The notes under the pieces: generated by a model
What the model was told of the DNA's origin: nothing
Databases searched by the model: none
Seen by the model: only the letters and a program-made list of their open reading frames with translations
Made by a program: the position numbers and the translations under genes
In this document: positions 38,295 through 47,627 of the stretch, piece by piece
How positions within the stretch are numbered: position 1 is the stretch's first letter
Layout of the letters: every line of letters begins with the position of its first letter
Source: Rubripirellula tenax
Lineage (GTDB): Bacteria > Planctomycetota > Planctomycetia > Pirellulales > Pirellulaceae
DNA: 64,000 bases
Direction: 5' to 3'
NCBI RefSeq assembly: GCF_007860125.1
Contig: NZ_SJPW01000003.1
Span: forward strand, 706,764 to 770,763

Positions 38295-40427
38295 ATGTTG
38301 CGACCCAACCAAGCCAAGGCGTCAGCAGTTTTAGGTGCCGTTCTAACCACCATGGGTGGATGTGCGGGTCCGATGACAACCAACGTAATTCCGGCCTCGC
38401 TTTTCTCGGATAACACGGTGAAAAGCGCGATCGTGACCGAAGCCCGCCCGGCCAATTTCGGCAACGTTCCGGCGGCTCGAATCTCACTTGCCGAGGCACC
38501 GAGAATCCCGACCACTGGAATGCCAGAGTCGATTTCCATCGAGCAGATGATCAGTGTTCGCGATCGGGTAGCGCCCCACCAAGTGGTGCTGACCGGTGGA
38601 CGCCCGATCGTGTCCAACGACCCGATTCAGGTCGCCTCCAACGCGGCATTTGCCAACTTTCAGTCCGACGGTTCCGCGATCGACGATGTCGTCGAACAGA
38701 TTCCACCGGCACCCAATTCGATCAAGGCAAAGGCGGCCGAACCGTTGTCGTTGAGCGACAACGATGCGGAGAATGTCGTCAAAGAGAATCGGGCGAAGGC
38801 TCGTGCCGGGGCCAAGCAAGCAGAACAACGACAAGCTGCACAGCAGAAGAGAGCTGCGGCGGCGAAGAAGAAGGTAGCCGCGGCCGAGGAAGCCGAAGCG
38901 AAAGCCTTGGCAATAGAAGCCGAGAAGGTTGATTCGTTGCCCGCACCGATCGCCGACACGCCCGAAGAGACGACGACGGCCTATGTCGGCTCGCAGCCGC
39001 TTCCATTGGCCGAAGCCGTGCGAATCGCTTTGTCGCAAAACAAGGGCATCGCCGTGCTGGGGTATCTCCCGCAAGAAATCGGCACCTTCGTCTCGACCGA
39101 GCGTTCGGTATTTGACCCCGTGTTTCAAGCCGACATCCGAGGCGGTCAGTTCGACCAGCAAAACCGCAACTTCATCAACACCGGGGGTTTGCTTCCCGGT
39201 GGACTTGCCCCGGGTGCGAACGAGCAGCGAAACGACTTTCTGTCGGGCACTGATTTGAATGTTTTGTCCATCACCAAAATGCTGGAATCGGGCGGAACGG
39301 TTGGCGCGGGCGTTGGTATGAACTACTTCTACGATACGCCAGTCGGTGACGGCACCTTTTTGAACCCGGCTTGGCGATCGGCCTTGAACCTAAGCTTCGA
39401 ACAGCCACTCGGTCGTGGTCGTGGCAAGAACGTCACAACTGCCCCGCTGCGAATCGCTCGCGCCAACCAATCTTTGGCGTCTCACGAGTTTCAAGCGATC
39501 GTCAATGAAACACTCCGCGACGTTCAACTGGCCTACTGGGATTGGAAGCGAGCCCAACGTGATTATGAAGTCACTCGCGACGCCGTCCGCACGGCATTGG
39601 AAACACTGGAGCTAGAAAAAGAAGCTGTTCGATCTGGCGAAGGAACACTGCCCGACGTGGAACAAGCTAGCGACCAGTGGCAACGGTTCCGCATCGACGA
39701 GGCACTCGCCTTGAACGACATGAAGAAGGCTCGGATCACGCTGATCCAGTTGATGGGTCTGCCGTTGAATGACATTAACTACGACTTTGCGATTGATGAA
39801 CCCGCCATCACGACCGACGTAGCCCGCGAGATCGGCGAAGTATCGGCGATGGCTCGGCCGGAAGTCTTAGCCGCTCAGGCAAACATTCGTGCGGTTCAAT
39901 TAGAAGTCATCCTGGCTGCGGACACGCTGCGACCAGACTTGAATCTACGACTGGACTATCAGGTCACCGGGTTGGAAACCGGCCTCGACCGGGCAATCGA
40001 AACCGTTTCGGAACATCGCTTCAACAACTGGATCGTTCAGCTTGAATTCACGCAAGCGGTCGGCCAACGGGCTGCCTGTGCAGCCCTGCGTCGGGCTCAG
40101 TTGAAACTTGCACGGGCGATCGCCGAACAAGATCGCGTCGAGCAAGAGATCGCGGCCGAAGTCGCCCGAACTTGGGAAGACGTGATGACCAGTGCCGAAC
40201 AGCTTCGCATTCAGAACGAACGTGTCGCAACGGCACGGTCACAGGTCAAGGGACGCAACGATCTTTTTGCAGAAGGCGAGGGATCTCTCGACTTAAAGAT
40301 TCGAGCCGAAGCCAGCTTGGTCGATGCACTGCTAAAACGCCAAGCCGCGGAAGTGTTTGTCCAACAACAAATCGTTCGTTGGCAATACGTGACCGGCCAG
40401 CAACAGTACGTACAGTTCGTCGAATGA
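38295..40427 (+). CDS. TolC-family outer-membrane channel lipoprotein with charged coil insert
   Basis: A 710-residue protein from ATG 38295. The N-terminus has a hydrophobic stretch ending in TMGGC, a lipobox-like site. Residues about 155-220 are a Lys/Ala/Glu-rich coil (AKARAGAKQAEQRQAAQQ and following). The TolC/OEP domain follows from about 235: LPLAEAVRIALSQNKGIAVLG, the two long coiled hairpins (LRDVQLAYWDWKRAQRDYEV; RPEVLAAQANIRAVQLEVIL) and a repeated second half. TolC proteins form the trimeric outer-membrane tunnel of efflux pumps and type I secretion. No pump or membrane-fusion gene is beside it. It converges on the polysaccharide operon and may serve there or elsewhere. Confidence 0.85.
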   Translation: MLRPNQAKASAVLGAVLTTMGGCAGPMTTNVIPASLFSDNTVKSAIVTEARPANFGNVPAARISLAEAPRIPTTGMPESISIEQMISVRDRVAPHQVVLTGGRPIVSNDPIQVASNAAFANFQSDGSAIDDVVEQIPPAPNSIKAKAAEPLSLSDNDAENVVKENRAKARAGAKQAEQRQAAQQKRAAAAKKKVAAAEEAEAKALAIEAEKVDSLPAPIADTPEETTTAYVGSQPLPLAEAVRIALSQNKGIAVLGYLPQEIGTFVSTERSVFDPVFQADIRGGQFDQQNRNFINTGGLLPGGLAPGANEQRNDFLSGTDLNVLSITKMLESGGTVGAGVGMNYFYDTPVGDGTFLNPAWRSALNLSFEQPLGRGRGKNVTTAPLRIARANQSLASHEFQAIVNETLRDVQLAYWDWKRAQRDYEVTRDAVRTALETLELEKEAVRSGEGTLPDVEQASDQWQRFRIDEALALNDMKKARITLIQLMGLPLNDINYDFAIDEPAITTDVAREIGEVSAMARPEVLAAQANIRAVQLEVILAADTLRPDLNLRLDYQVTGLETGLDRAIETVSEHRFNNWIVQLEFTQAVGQRAACAALRRAQLKLARAIAEQDRVEQEIAAEVARTWEDVMTSAEQLRIQNERVATARSQVKGRNDLFAEGEGSLDLKIRAEASLVDALLKRQAAEVFVQQQIVRWQYVTGQQQYVQFVE

Positions 40428-40502
40428 TCGCCGTTAAATGGGAACACAAACGATGTTCCGACCGATTGGACCAATGGCATGCGACCCGCGACGGTGCCTT
40501 TG

Positions 40503-41333
40503 CTAGGACCACATCGACGTAAGCAGAAAGCGAATGTTGCTTGCGTATCGCGGCACCAATCGGCTGGGATCACTTAACATTCGGTAGGCCCATTCCATCC
40601 CAAACTTCTGATAGATGGCCGGTGCCCGCTTCGCCGTGCCGGCAATGAAGTCGAACGACGCGCCCAACTGGATGCTGACGGGTACTCCAATCCGTTGACA
40701 ATGGTCATAGATCCATTGCTCGCCTTTGGGCTGGCCGAATGCGACCAACAATATGTCCGTTCGGGCGTCGCGAATGCGATCATCCTGTTCCCGTTGCTCG
40801 GTCTCGGAGAGCGTTCGGAACGGAGGCGATTCGACACCGGCGACTTGCAGTCCCGGATAGGCCTCGACCAGGCGGTCACTCGTCTTCTGTGCCACGCCGG
40901 GCATCCCACCCATGAAATAGATCCGCCATCCCTCGCGACTGGCGCGCTCGGCGAGTTCATAAATCATCTCGCTGCCGGCGACCCGAACGGGCAGCGGCCG
41001 AGGCCCCATTTTGCTTTTCCACACGATCGGCTGTCCGTCCGCCAGAATCAACGATGCACCGAGCGTGACCTCCTTCACTTCATCCGACTGAGCATGCAAC
41101 ATCACGTAGTTCAAGTTCGCCGTGATGACATAGCTGGGTTTCCGCCGCCGAATCAATTCGCCGATTCGATCGACGGCTTCCGTTTGTGTCACCGCGTCGA
41201 AAGGCACATCCCACACCACCACAGGATCACGTTCGGCCAAGACGTTGGCGCCGCCCTGGATGTTGACGTCGTCGCATCCGTTCATGTCTTCCATGGATCT
41301 AGCGCTGACCGATTCTTTTGAAGCTGTTTGCAT
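40503..41333 (-). CDS. WecG/TagA/CpsF-family glycosyltransferase (GT26)
   Basis: A 276-residue protein from ATG 41333. It matches GT26: VPFDAVTQTEAVDRI, YVITANLNYVMLHAQSDEVKEV, LILADGQPIVWKSKMGPRPLPVRVAGSEMIYEL, RIYFMGGMPGVAQKTSDRL and LLVAFGQPKGEQWIYDHC. These enzymes usually add the second sugar (often an N-acetylmannosamine type) to an undecaprenyl-diphosphate-linked sugar on the inner face of the membrane. It is the last gene of the polysaccharide operon, 48 bp after the flippase gene. Confidence 0.93.
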   Translation of the reverse strand: MQTASKESVSARSMEDMNGCDDVNIQGGANVLAERDPVVVWDVPFDAVTQTEAVDRIGELIRRRKPSYVITANLNYVMLHAQSDEVKEVTLGASLILADGQPIVWKSKMGPRPLPVRVAGSEMIYELAERASREGWRIYFMGGMPGVAQKTSDRLVEAYPGLQVAGVESPPFRTLSETEQREQDDRIRDARTDILLVAFGQPKGEQWIYDHCQRIGVPVSIQLGASFDFIAGTAKRAPAIYQKFGMEWAYRMLSDPSRLVPRYASNIRFLLTSMWS

Positions 41334-41381
41334 GGAGACAGGTCGAGTCGACCCAGTTTGAGATTTGAATGTCGATGGAAT

Positions 41382-42968
41382 TCAAGTCGCCGACGAATCA
41401 TCGGCCAAAGCAATCGCTTTCTCCGAACAGCGATACTGGTTCACTTGATACAACGCCCAGCAACAGAAACCGACGACAATCAAACCGCTGATGGCATAGC
41501 GAATCGGCCAGTTCAGCCATTCGTTGGACTGCACCATGACCACGATAGCCATCGCGACGAAAACGAAAACGGTTGTTAGCAAGTCTTGCTTCACCACGGG
41601 CATTCCCTTCTGCACCAAGGAAAGGGTCATCACCAAGTGGCCGACGACAGAACCGACGGCTAGTCCGACAATGAATCCCTCTAAACCGCCCGTCTGGAAC
41701 CCAATGATCGACGCGATGATGGTCGTTGGTAACTTCGCAAAGTTCGACTTCGCCGCCAACCGCGTTTCACCCATCGCAACCAATGCCTGGGTCGAAGTCG
41801 ATGTTAGGACGACGATCCATTCCGATAAACAAAGCCATTGGCAAATTTCGCCCGCTTTGTGAAAGTCACTGTGATAGAGCAATTGAAAGAAGTCGTTGCA
41901 GGTGCAAAACACACCGATGATCATGGCCGAACCGACCGACAATATCACTCGTCGACCAACGATCAATTTGTGGCGAAGGGTCTCGACCGAATCTCGCGCC
42001 GCACTCGATAACACGGGATACAGAACGCTGAACGCTAACTTATCCACCATCATCCGCGGCAGCGTGGCGATCGCCAAACCGAAGCCGTAAATTCCCAGCG
42101 TACCGATATCGAACAGTTTGCCCATCAACATGCGGTCCACTTGCATCGCGGCGAACATCATCAATGTGCTGACGAATACCCATTTTCCAAAGTGAAACAA
42201 CTCGTTCGCGTCCGTACGGTTGAACTGAAACCGATTGCGATATCCGCGGATCATGCGGTGGCTTAAAACGGTTCGCGACACCGCCAAGGCGATCATGCCC
42301 CAAACGAGCGAATACACGGTTGGCGAAATCCAAGCGAACAAGCACATGCATGCACTGCCGATGGCTTGTGAGCTGATTTCCAACCAGGCCAAACTTTTCG
42401 CATCGAGGTGACGTTGAAGTGAAAAAATCGACGTCGATGCGAAACCGTGGATCAATGCCGTCAACGAAGCCAACGGGATCAACCACACCAAGGATGGTTG
42501 TTCAAAAAAGTTTGCGACGGGAATCGCCAAGGGTACCGACAATAGCGAGATGACCGCACCGCGAATCGCACCGACCAACCAAGCCGTGTTCAAAAACTCA
42601 AACTGGTCACCGCGTTTGTTCTGGATGATGCATGGTCCCGAACCCACGTCGGAAAACATACCCAACCCGACGATCACCAAATTGATGATGGCCATGATTC
42701 CAAATGCTTCTGGAACCAACAAATAGCTGAGTGCCATATTGTTAACCAATCGCAACCCTTGCCCGACACCATAACCGGCCATCGACCAAGCCGATGCACC
42801 CATCACCGACGACGAATTTGCGGGAATGAAGCGATCGGAACGATCGATCTGACTTGGCTCGCCCAATGCGTCGGACGCATCACTATGCGGCGAGGAATCA
42901 ACCGGTTCAAGCATCGACCTGTCGATTGGTTCCGATACGGTGTCTGCATCGAATTCAACCGCAGGCAT
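41382..42968 (-). CDS. Wzx-type polysaccharide flippase
   Basis: A 528-residue protein from ATG 42968, which overlaps the preceding gene end by 14 bp; an upstream open frame lies inside that gene. After a polar N-terminus of about 45 residues come 12-14 hydrophobic segments typical of the MATE/MVF-like oligosaccharyl-lipid flippases: SAWSMAGYGVGQGLRLVNNMALSYLLVPEAFGIMAIINLVI, FVSTLMMFAAMQVDRMLMGKLFDIGTLGIYGFGLAIATLPRMM. It would turn the undecaprenyl-linked repeat unit to the outer face of the inner membrane for polymerisation by the Wzy-like protein. It is in a run of same-strand polysaccharide genes. Confidence 0.9.
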   Translation of the reverse strand: MPAVEFDADTVSEPIDRSMLEPVDSSPHSDASDALGEPSQIDRSDRFIPANSSSVMGASAWSMAGYGVGQGLRLVNNMALSYLLVPEAFGIMAIINLVIVGLGMFSDVGSGPCIIQNKRGDQFEFLNTAWLVGAIRGAVISLLSVPLAIPVANFFEQPSLVWLIPLASLTALIHGFASTSIFSLQRHLDAKSLAWLEISSQAIGSACMCLFAWISPTVYSLVWGMIALAVSRTVLSHRMIRGYRNRFQFNRTDANELFHFGKWVFVSTLMMFAAMQVDRMLMGKLFDIGTLGIYGFGLAIATLPRMMVDKLAFSVLYPVLSSAARDSVETLRHKLIVGRRVILSVGSAMIIGVFCTCNDFFQLLYHSDFHKAGEICQWLCLSEWIVVLTSTSTQALVAMGETRLAAKSNFAKLPTTIIASIIGFQTGGLEGFIVGLAVGSVVGHLVMTLSLVQKGMPVVKQDLLTTVFVFVAMAIVVMVQSNEWLNWPIRYAISGLIVVGFCCWALYQVNQYRCSEKAIALADDSSAT

Positions 42969-44190
42969 CAGCGTACACCTGTTGCAAGTGGCCAACGGCA
43001 GCAGTCCGCCCGAACAGGCTTCGCATCTTGTCGCGTGCAGCGATTCCAAGTTGGTCAACGCGATCCCGGTTTTGGCTAAGGATGCTAAGCAAGACCGTCA
43101 ATTGTTCGGACACGCTACGAGTGGTCTGCACAATCGCGTCGTTCTTTTTCCTTTCGCTATCGAGCGAAAATCCCTCCCATTGGCCGTGACCGTCGATCGG
43201 TAGCTCCATCAACATCCCGGTGTCGTTGGATTCGATCAGCTCCGGCAATGAAAACAGATTGGTTGATATTGCGGGGCAACACTGCATCGCCGCCTCCGCG
43301 ATCTGCCAACCCGATGTGTGGCTCAGTGCGGGCAACACCAAAACGTCGTGACAGGCAGCCAATTCTTGCACTCGGCGACGCGACACGGTTGCAAGCCTGC
43401 GTATCCATGGGGCGCTATCGACACGATCGCGGACCTTTTCGATCGAAGGTGAACGAGACGCCAAATCTTGACTCTTGGGGGCGTCCATCCGAGACACCAA
43501 CGTCAGCCGAATTTCCAACCCACCACGACGAAGCGTTTCCAAGGCATCCAGCATGGGAATCACGCCCATACCGATCGCGTCGTGGCCCACGAACATCACC
43601 TGCAATGAATCACCACGACGGGCGGCCCTGCGGCGCATTCGCGTTTCGGCCGATTGCCCTTTCGCATCCCGAGCAAGTTCGGGCACGAACCCACGAAACA
43701 CCGACAATTTATCCGCCAGTTCCGACAGCCCGAGTAACTCAAACTGGCCGCGCAAATTTCGTTTCGCGATTTCGCTTCGAACCAAGATGCGCCGACACGA
43801 CGTCAGTCTGAGCAATCGATGCCCCAACACCGCATGCCACGAAGACGCAAAGGCGTCCTGCATCGCGGGCTGACCATCAAGCGCGATGACGAACCGTTTC
43901 GCATTCAGCGGTACGGTGTTGACCGCATGAACGAGATCAACCGATTGGCTTAGTGATTCGGGTAGCAAGTGGGCGAACGACCAAAACCGACCTTGGCGTC
44001 CCAATCGGTTGACCGGGACGGTTCGCAAAGGTCGGTGGATGAACCCGTCGTGGGGACTCTCACAGTGAAATAAGCACGCTTCATCTCGATCAACAGGCCC
44101 CTCGATGACACCAATCCAATGCTGCGATGGGACGACGTGTAAAGCGTCGCTGGCGTCGCATTGGCCGATTGTTTGGGGACTGGAAAACAT
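42955..44190 (-). CDS. Glycosyltransferase, GT4-like
   Basis: A 411-residue protein from ATG 44190. The N-terminal half is poorly conserved. The C-terminal half shows the GT-B pattern: QVMFVGHDAIGMGVIPMLDAL, RVQELAACHDVLVLPALSHTSGWQIAEAAMQCCPAISTN with the EX7E-like acidic residue, then LPELIESNDTGMLMEL. It probably transfers a sugar from a nucleotide donor to the lipid-linked repeat unit. It overlaps the flippase start by 14 bp. The donor and acceptor cannot be read from the sequence. Confidence 0.8.
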   Translation of the reverse strand: MFSSPQTIGQCDASDALHVVPSQHWIGVIEGPVDRDEACLFHCESPHDGFIHRPLRTVPVNRLGRQGRFWSFAHLLPESLSQSVDLVHAVNTVPLNAKRFVIALDGQPAMQDAFASSWHAVLGHRLLRLTSCRRILVRSEIAKRNLRGQFELLGLSELADKLSVFRGFVPELARDAKGQSAETRMRRRAARRGDSLQVMFVGHDAIGMGVIPMLDALETLRRGGLEIRLTLVSRMDAPKSQDLASRSPSIEKVRDRVDSAPWIRRLATVSRRRVQELAACHDVLVLPALSHTSGWQIAEAAMQCCPAISTNLFSLPELIESNDTGMLMELPIDGHGQWEGFSLDSERKKNDAIVQTTRSVSEQLTVLLSILSQNRDRVDQLGIAARDKMRSLFGRTAAVGHLQQVYADACG

Positions 44191-44324
44191 AAATGTAGAT
44201 CGAGGCAGGTAACACAGCGAACAACGACACCCAATCGCGACATATGAACCTTGACGTCTGTAAAATCAAACAAGCATCAAAGATCAATCAGATTCGGTAA
44301 CAGCGGGTTCGCCAGAACGAAACT

Positions 44325-45014
44325 CTAGTAAGCACCCCGTGCGAATACGACGGCTGGGATCGTCATGAACATCAATTTGAAATCCAATTGAAGCGATCGT
44401 GACTCGACGTATTCCAGGTCCATTTTTACTTGTTGGTTGAACGGGATATCACCGCGTCCACAAACTTGCCAAATGCAAGTCAAACCGGGTTTGACGGTCA
44501 AGCGTTCCCAGTCACCGTGATGATAAACGGCAACTTCTTGAGGGCATGAAGGACGCGGACCAACGATGCTCATGTCACCGCGAACGACGTTCCACAATTG
44601 GGGCATCTCATCAATGCTGAATTTGCGAATGATGCGACCGATCTTTGTGATGCGAGGATCTTTCGCCATCTTGAACGTACGATTGTCAGCATGATGGCTT
44701 TGACCCATCAACTCTGCCTTCAACTCATCCGCGTTGACTCGCATCGAACGAAATTTCAAACACGAAAACGGAACACCGTCTTTGCCAATTCGCGTTTGGA
44801 CGAAGAAAATCGGACCGAAATCGGTGAACTTGACCATCAACGCCACCATGGCAAGCATCGGTGACAGGACGATCAAAGCAGCCATCGCAATGACGATGTC
44901 GCTGACTCGCTTCAGGCGATCGTAGATGAACAGGCTTTGCCACATTTGGCGCAAAGAATCTGGAGCGTTGTTCAGGCTGGAATTCGAATGGGTACACGTC
45001 GAAGCTGTCGACAT
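44325..45014 (-). CDS. Initiating undecaprenyl-phosphate sugar-1-phosphate transferase
   Basis: About 229 residues from ATG 45014 (ATG 45038 in the same frame is possible). It is a bacterial sugar transferase: one N-terminal membrane segment (IVIAMAALIVLSPMLAMVALMVKF), then GPIFFVQTRIGKDGVPFSCLKFRSM, the DPRITKIGRIIRKFSIDEMPQLWNVVRGDMSIVGPRP core and PGLTCIWQVCGRG. It starts synthesis by placing a hexose-1-phosphate on undecaprenyl phosphate. It lies in the middle of the operon but has its own upstream region of about 277 bp with a sigma-54 promoter-like site at 45116-45131. Confidence 0.93.
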   Translation of the reverse strand: MSTASTCTHSNSSLNNAPDSLRQMWQSLFIYDRLKRVSDIVIAMAALIVLSPMLAMVALMVKFTDFGPIFFVQTRIGKDGVPFSCLKFRSMRVNADELKAELMGQSHHADNRTFKMAKDPRITKIGRIIRKFSIDEMPQLWNVVRGDMSIVGPRPSCPQEVAVYHHGDWERLTVKPGLTCIWQVCGRGDIPFNQQVKMDLEYVESRSLQLDFKLMFMTIPAVVFARGAY

Positions 45015-45115
45015 TGCGTTTATCCGTGTGGGACACATCAAGGAGGGAAAGGGAATTTGCCGGTTCGCAGTGCACTTGATCCGTGGCAACCTGCTCCGAC
45101 GGGGCAAACTATAGA

Positions 45116-45131
45116 AGCAAGCCACATGCCA
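45116..45131 (-). promoter_or_regulatory. Candidate sigma-54 (-24/-12) promoter before the initiating transferase
   Basis: On the minus strand the sequence reads TGGCATGTGGCTTGCT, close to the sigma-54 consensus TGGCAC-N5-TTGCW with one mismatch and exact GG-N10-GC spacing. A start site would fall near 45104, giving a leader of about 90 nt to the ATG at 45014. It lies in a non-coding gap within the operon. The match is direct; use by sigma-54 is inferred. Confidence 0.6.
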
Positions 45132-45265
45132 GTGGATTGCGTAAGTTTTGATGCCGGTTTCTGGCCCACTAACCCCGCCTTGGGTGGCCATGGCCCCTTT
45201 AGGCCATTTAAAAATTTCTGATACCGTGGAGGACCCAACTGTCATTGATCGAATTGATAATTTTG

Positions 45266-45280
45266 ATCACTTCAAGTGAT
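45266..45280. promoter_or_regulatory. 15-bp palindrome, possible activator site
   Basis: ATCACTT-C-AAGTGAT is a perfect palindrome with a one-base centre, about 135-165 bp upstream of the sigma-54-like promoter at 45116-45131. That distance is normal for the upstream site of a sigma-54 activator. It also lies just past the stop of the GT4 gene (45292), but no T-run follows on either strand, so a terminator is less likely. Confidence 0.45.
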
Positions 45281-45291
45281 AAAAATGGGAC

Positions 45292-46569
45292 TTAGAGCTC
45301 TGTTAGTCCGATCAGCCGGGCCAGTTTTGCCGCCTCGATCACCGCTTGATGACTCTCGCTGACCAATTGAGCACCGGCTTTTCCGTACTGGGCCAATTCC
45401 TCAACGGGCATTTCGATGGCCTCTCGCATCCGCTTGGCCAACGGCTCGATCGCACCAGCGGGTACCAACCAGCCGCAAACGCCCGGTTGGACCAATTCAG
45501 CGACGCCCGCAATGTTGGTCGAGATGACCGGGCGACCCATTGCCAGCGATTCCATGATCACCACAGGCAAACCTTCGGCAAAACTGGACAACACGAGCGC
45601 TCGGGAATCCAACAGCGATTGGCGAACTTCGACATCATTTTGCCAGCCGGCCAAACGAACGTTCGATTCCAAACCGTATCGGCGAATCATGTTTTCGAGT
45701 TCACCGCGGAACGGTCCGTCGCCCACCATGACCAATTCGAATTCACAACCGCCGTCCTTCAGCATCTTGGCCGCTTCGACCAACAGGTGCGTGCCTTTCT
45801 GTTCGTCCAAACGTCCGATGAAAACCAAACGTGGATCGGATGGCGGCGGTGTCAGTTCCTCCGAAAAATAAGCTCTGTCGAGTCCACAGTGGACGACGTG
45901 AATCTTGTCCCAATGCTCGCGGTCGGTCCATCGATAAAGTTGACTGCGGCCGTATTCGCTAATGGCTACCGCGAACTTCGATCGTGCAACCTTCTCGCCC
46001 AGACGAAGGAAGTGTGGCTTGTCAAATTCGTGAGGACCATGAAGCGTAAAGCTGTAACGGGGCCCACCCAAGGCACGGCATAGCAATGCAACGCTAGCCG
46101 GATTGGATCCGTAGTGAACGTGCAAATGCTCGACGTCTTCGCGAATCAACCAACGGGTCAATTGGCATGCTTCCAACAGGTATGCGAAATTGACAAGCAA
46201 GCCGCGATCAGAATGCCAACCCATTCTGATGGTCAACGCCAATGCTTTGACGAACGTGATCGGCTTGGTCAGCATGGTCGCGAATGTGGCGACCAAGGGA
46301 CCGAGTAAACCCAGATCGAGAACGATTCGCGTTCGCGATGCTTCGACCAAATCCTTGGGTTCGGATAGTCGAACGTTGGTTTGACGAATGGCGAATCGAA
46401 CGACTTTGATACCGAACGATTCCATCGCCTCGATTTCTCGGCGAATGAACGTACCGCTCGGAACCGGATATTGGTTCACCAGGTAGGCAATCTTCCCAGC
46501 GAATTCCGGCTTTGATGGCTGAGTCGTTCTCGGGACCGCCTCGGGTTGGGGTTCAACGTAGACGCTCAT
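45292..46569 (-). CDS. Glycosyltransferase, GT4 family
   Basis: A 425-residue GT-B fold enzyme from ATG 46569, overlapping the preceding stop by four bases. N-terminal IAYLVNQYPVPSGTFIRREIEAME, then HVHYGSNPASVALL and YSFTLHGPHEFDKP lead to the C-terminal donor domain with LVFIGRLDEQKGTHLLVEAAKML, VMVGDGPFRGELE and the family signature SFAEGLPVVIMESLAMGRPVISTNIAGVAELV. It resembles exopolysaccharide GT4 transferases of the colanic-acid WcaL type. Sugar specificity is unknown. Confidence 0.93.
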   Translation of the reverse strand: MSVYVEPQPEAVPRTTQPSKPEFAGKIAYLVNQYPVPSGTFIRREIEAMESFGIKVVRFAIRQTNVRLSEPKDLVEASRTRIVLDLGLLGPLVATFATMLTKPITFVKALALTIRMGWHSDRGLLVNFAYLLEACQLTRWLIREDVEHLHVHYGSNPASVALLCRALGGPRYSFTLHGPHEFDKPHFLRLGEKVARSKFAVAISEYGRSQLYRWTDREHWDKIHVVHCGLDRAYFSEELTPPPSDPRLVFIGRLDEQKGTHLLVEAAKMLKDGGCEFELVMVGDGPFRGELENMIRRYGLESNVRLAGWQNDVEVRQSLLDSRALVLSSFAEGLPVVIMESLAMGRPVISTNIAGVAELVQPGVCGWLVPAGAIEPLAKRMREAIEMPVEELAQYGKAGAQLVSESHQAVIEAAKLARLIGLTEL

Positions 46570-47627
46570 GATGTAGCTCCCTTGTATTCAATCAATTCAG
46601 TATTTTTGGATCTTAAATGATTCATTCGAAACACGACGACGCCGACGAACTGTGGAAACTTCGCCAACACATCGAAAATCGCAGCCAAACGAGAGTCCGT
46701 TTTCGAGAAACCACGCCCTCGGTAATAACGTCCCACGCGCCTTATCAAGGCGGCATAGCCCGCAAACAAACCAAGGCTCAATCCCCAGGTGGGCCACGCA
46801 AGTAACAGTGCGATCACGGGGACAACGCAGCCCCAAAAGCAAATGCTTCGAGTTTCGCGTACCCAATGAAACTCGGGTGCGCCACCGTGCATCATTGCCC
46901 CTTGTGCGTACGCATGGCCGCTTCGCTGCATACGACGCCACCATTGCTTAAAACGCGTAATCGCCGCGTCATGCCGTGCCATTTCTGCATCAATTCGACG
47001 AATCTTCCAACCGTCGGCGCGGATCCGAACACACAACTCAGGCTCTTCGCCCGCAATGACCGTCGGGTTGTAACCGCCCATCGACTGAACCACGTCGGTT
47101 CGCATGACCGCGTTTCCGCCAACGGATTTGGCATCGCCGATGGGCGTATTCCATTCGATATCGCACAACCGGTTATACAACGATTGATCGGGATACCGTT
47201 CGCGAATGCGACCGCCCACGACCGCCAATTTGGGATCTTTACCGAACTCGTCGCGTGCCCGCTGGAGCCAACCGTCAGACATTTCGCAGTCGCCGTCGAC
47301 GAACTGGACATACTTCGTCGCTGGAAAGGTTTCCATCAGACGAGCAAACCCTTCGTTGCGAGCACGGGCCGCCGAAAACGGCTGACTCATATCGAGCTCG
47401 ACCACTTCGACACCGAACTGCTTTGCAAGGGCAACGCTATCGTCGGATGAATTGGAATCGACATACACAACGGCATTACAGTTTTGAATCGACTGCAAGC
47501 AACATCGAAGACGTTCACCTTCGTTTCGACCGATCGCGACGACGCCGATCAAGTCGACTGCCTTGATATCGCGATCACGATCTTCTGTTACGGTTTCAAT
47601 CGTGGCGGCTGGAGATGGATGACTCAC
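46566..47627 (-). CDS. Glycosyltransferase, GT2 family
   Basis: A 353-residue GT-A fold enzyme from GTG 47627 in a GTGA overlap with the preceding gene. VDLIGVVAIGRNEGERLRCCLQSIQ is the nucleotide-binding start, YVDSNSSDDS the next block, and FVDGDCEM the metal-binding DxD-like motif. A hydrophobic pair near residues 265-300 suggests membrane association. It is one of three GT2 enzymes in the operon; donor and linkage are unknown. Confidence 0.9.
   Translation of the reverse strand: MSHPSPAATIETVTEDRDRDIKAVDLIGVVAIGRNEGERLRCCLQSIQNCNAVVYVDSNSSDDSVALAKQFGVEVVELDMSQPFSAARARNEGFARLMETFPATKYVQFVDGDCEMSDGWLQRARDEFGKDPKLAVVGGRIRERYPDQSLYNRLCDIEWNTPIGDAKSVGGNAVMRTDVVQSMGGYNPTVIAGEEPELCVRIRADGWKIRRIDAEMARHDAAITRFKQWWRRMQRSGHAYAQGAMMHGGAPEFHWVRETRSICFWGCVVPVIALLLAWPTWGLSLGLFAGYAALIRRVGRYYRGRGFSKTDSRLAAIFDVLAKFPQFVGVVVFRMNHLRSKNTELIEYKGATS

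Noticed and set aside
37202-38617. A longer, 471-residue form of RfbD
   Set aside because: The extra 190 residues do not look like protein and overlap the divergent TolC-like gene; the Rossmann motif starts at GTG 38041.
40441-40459. Hairpin GGAACA-N7-TGTTCC between the TolC-like gene and the operon end
   Set aside because: Only six base pairs with a 7-base loop and no T-run; too weak to call a terminator.
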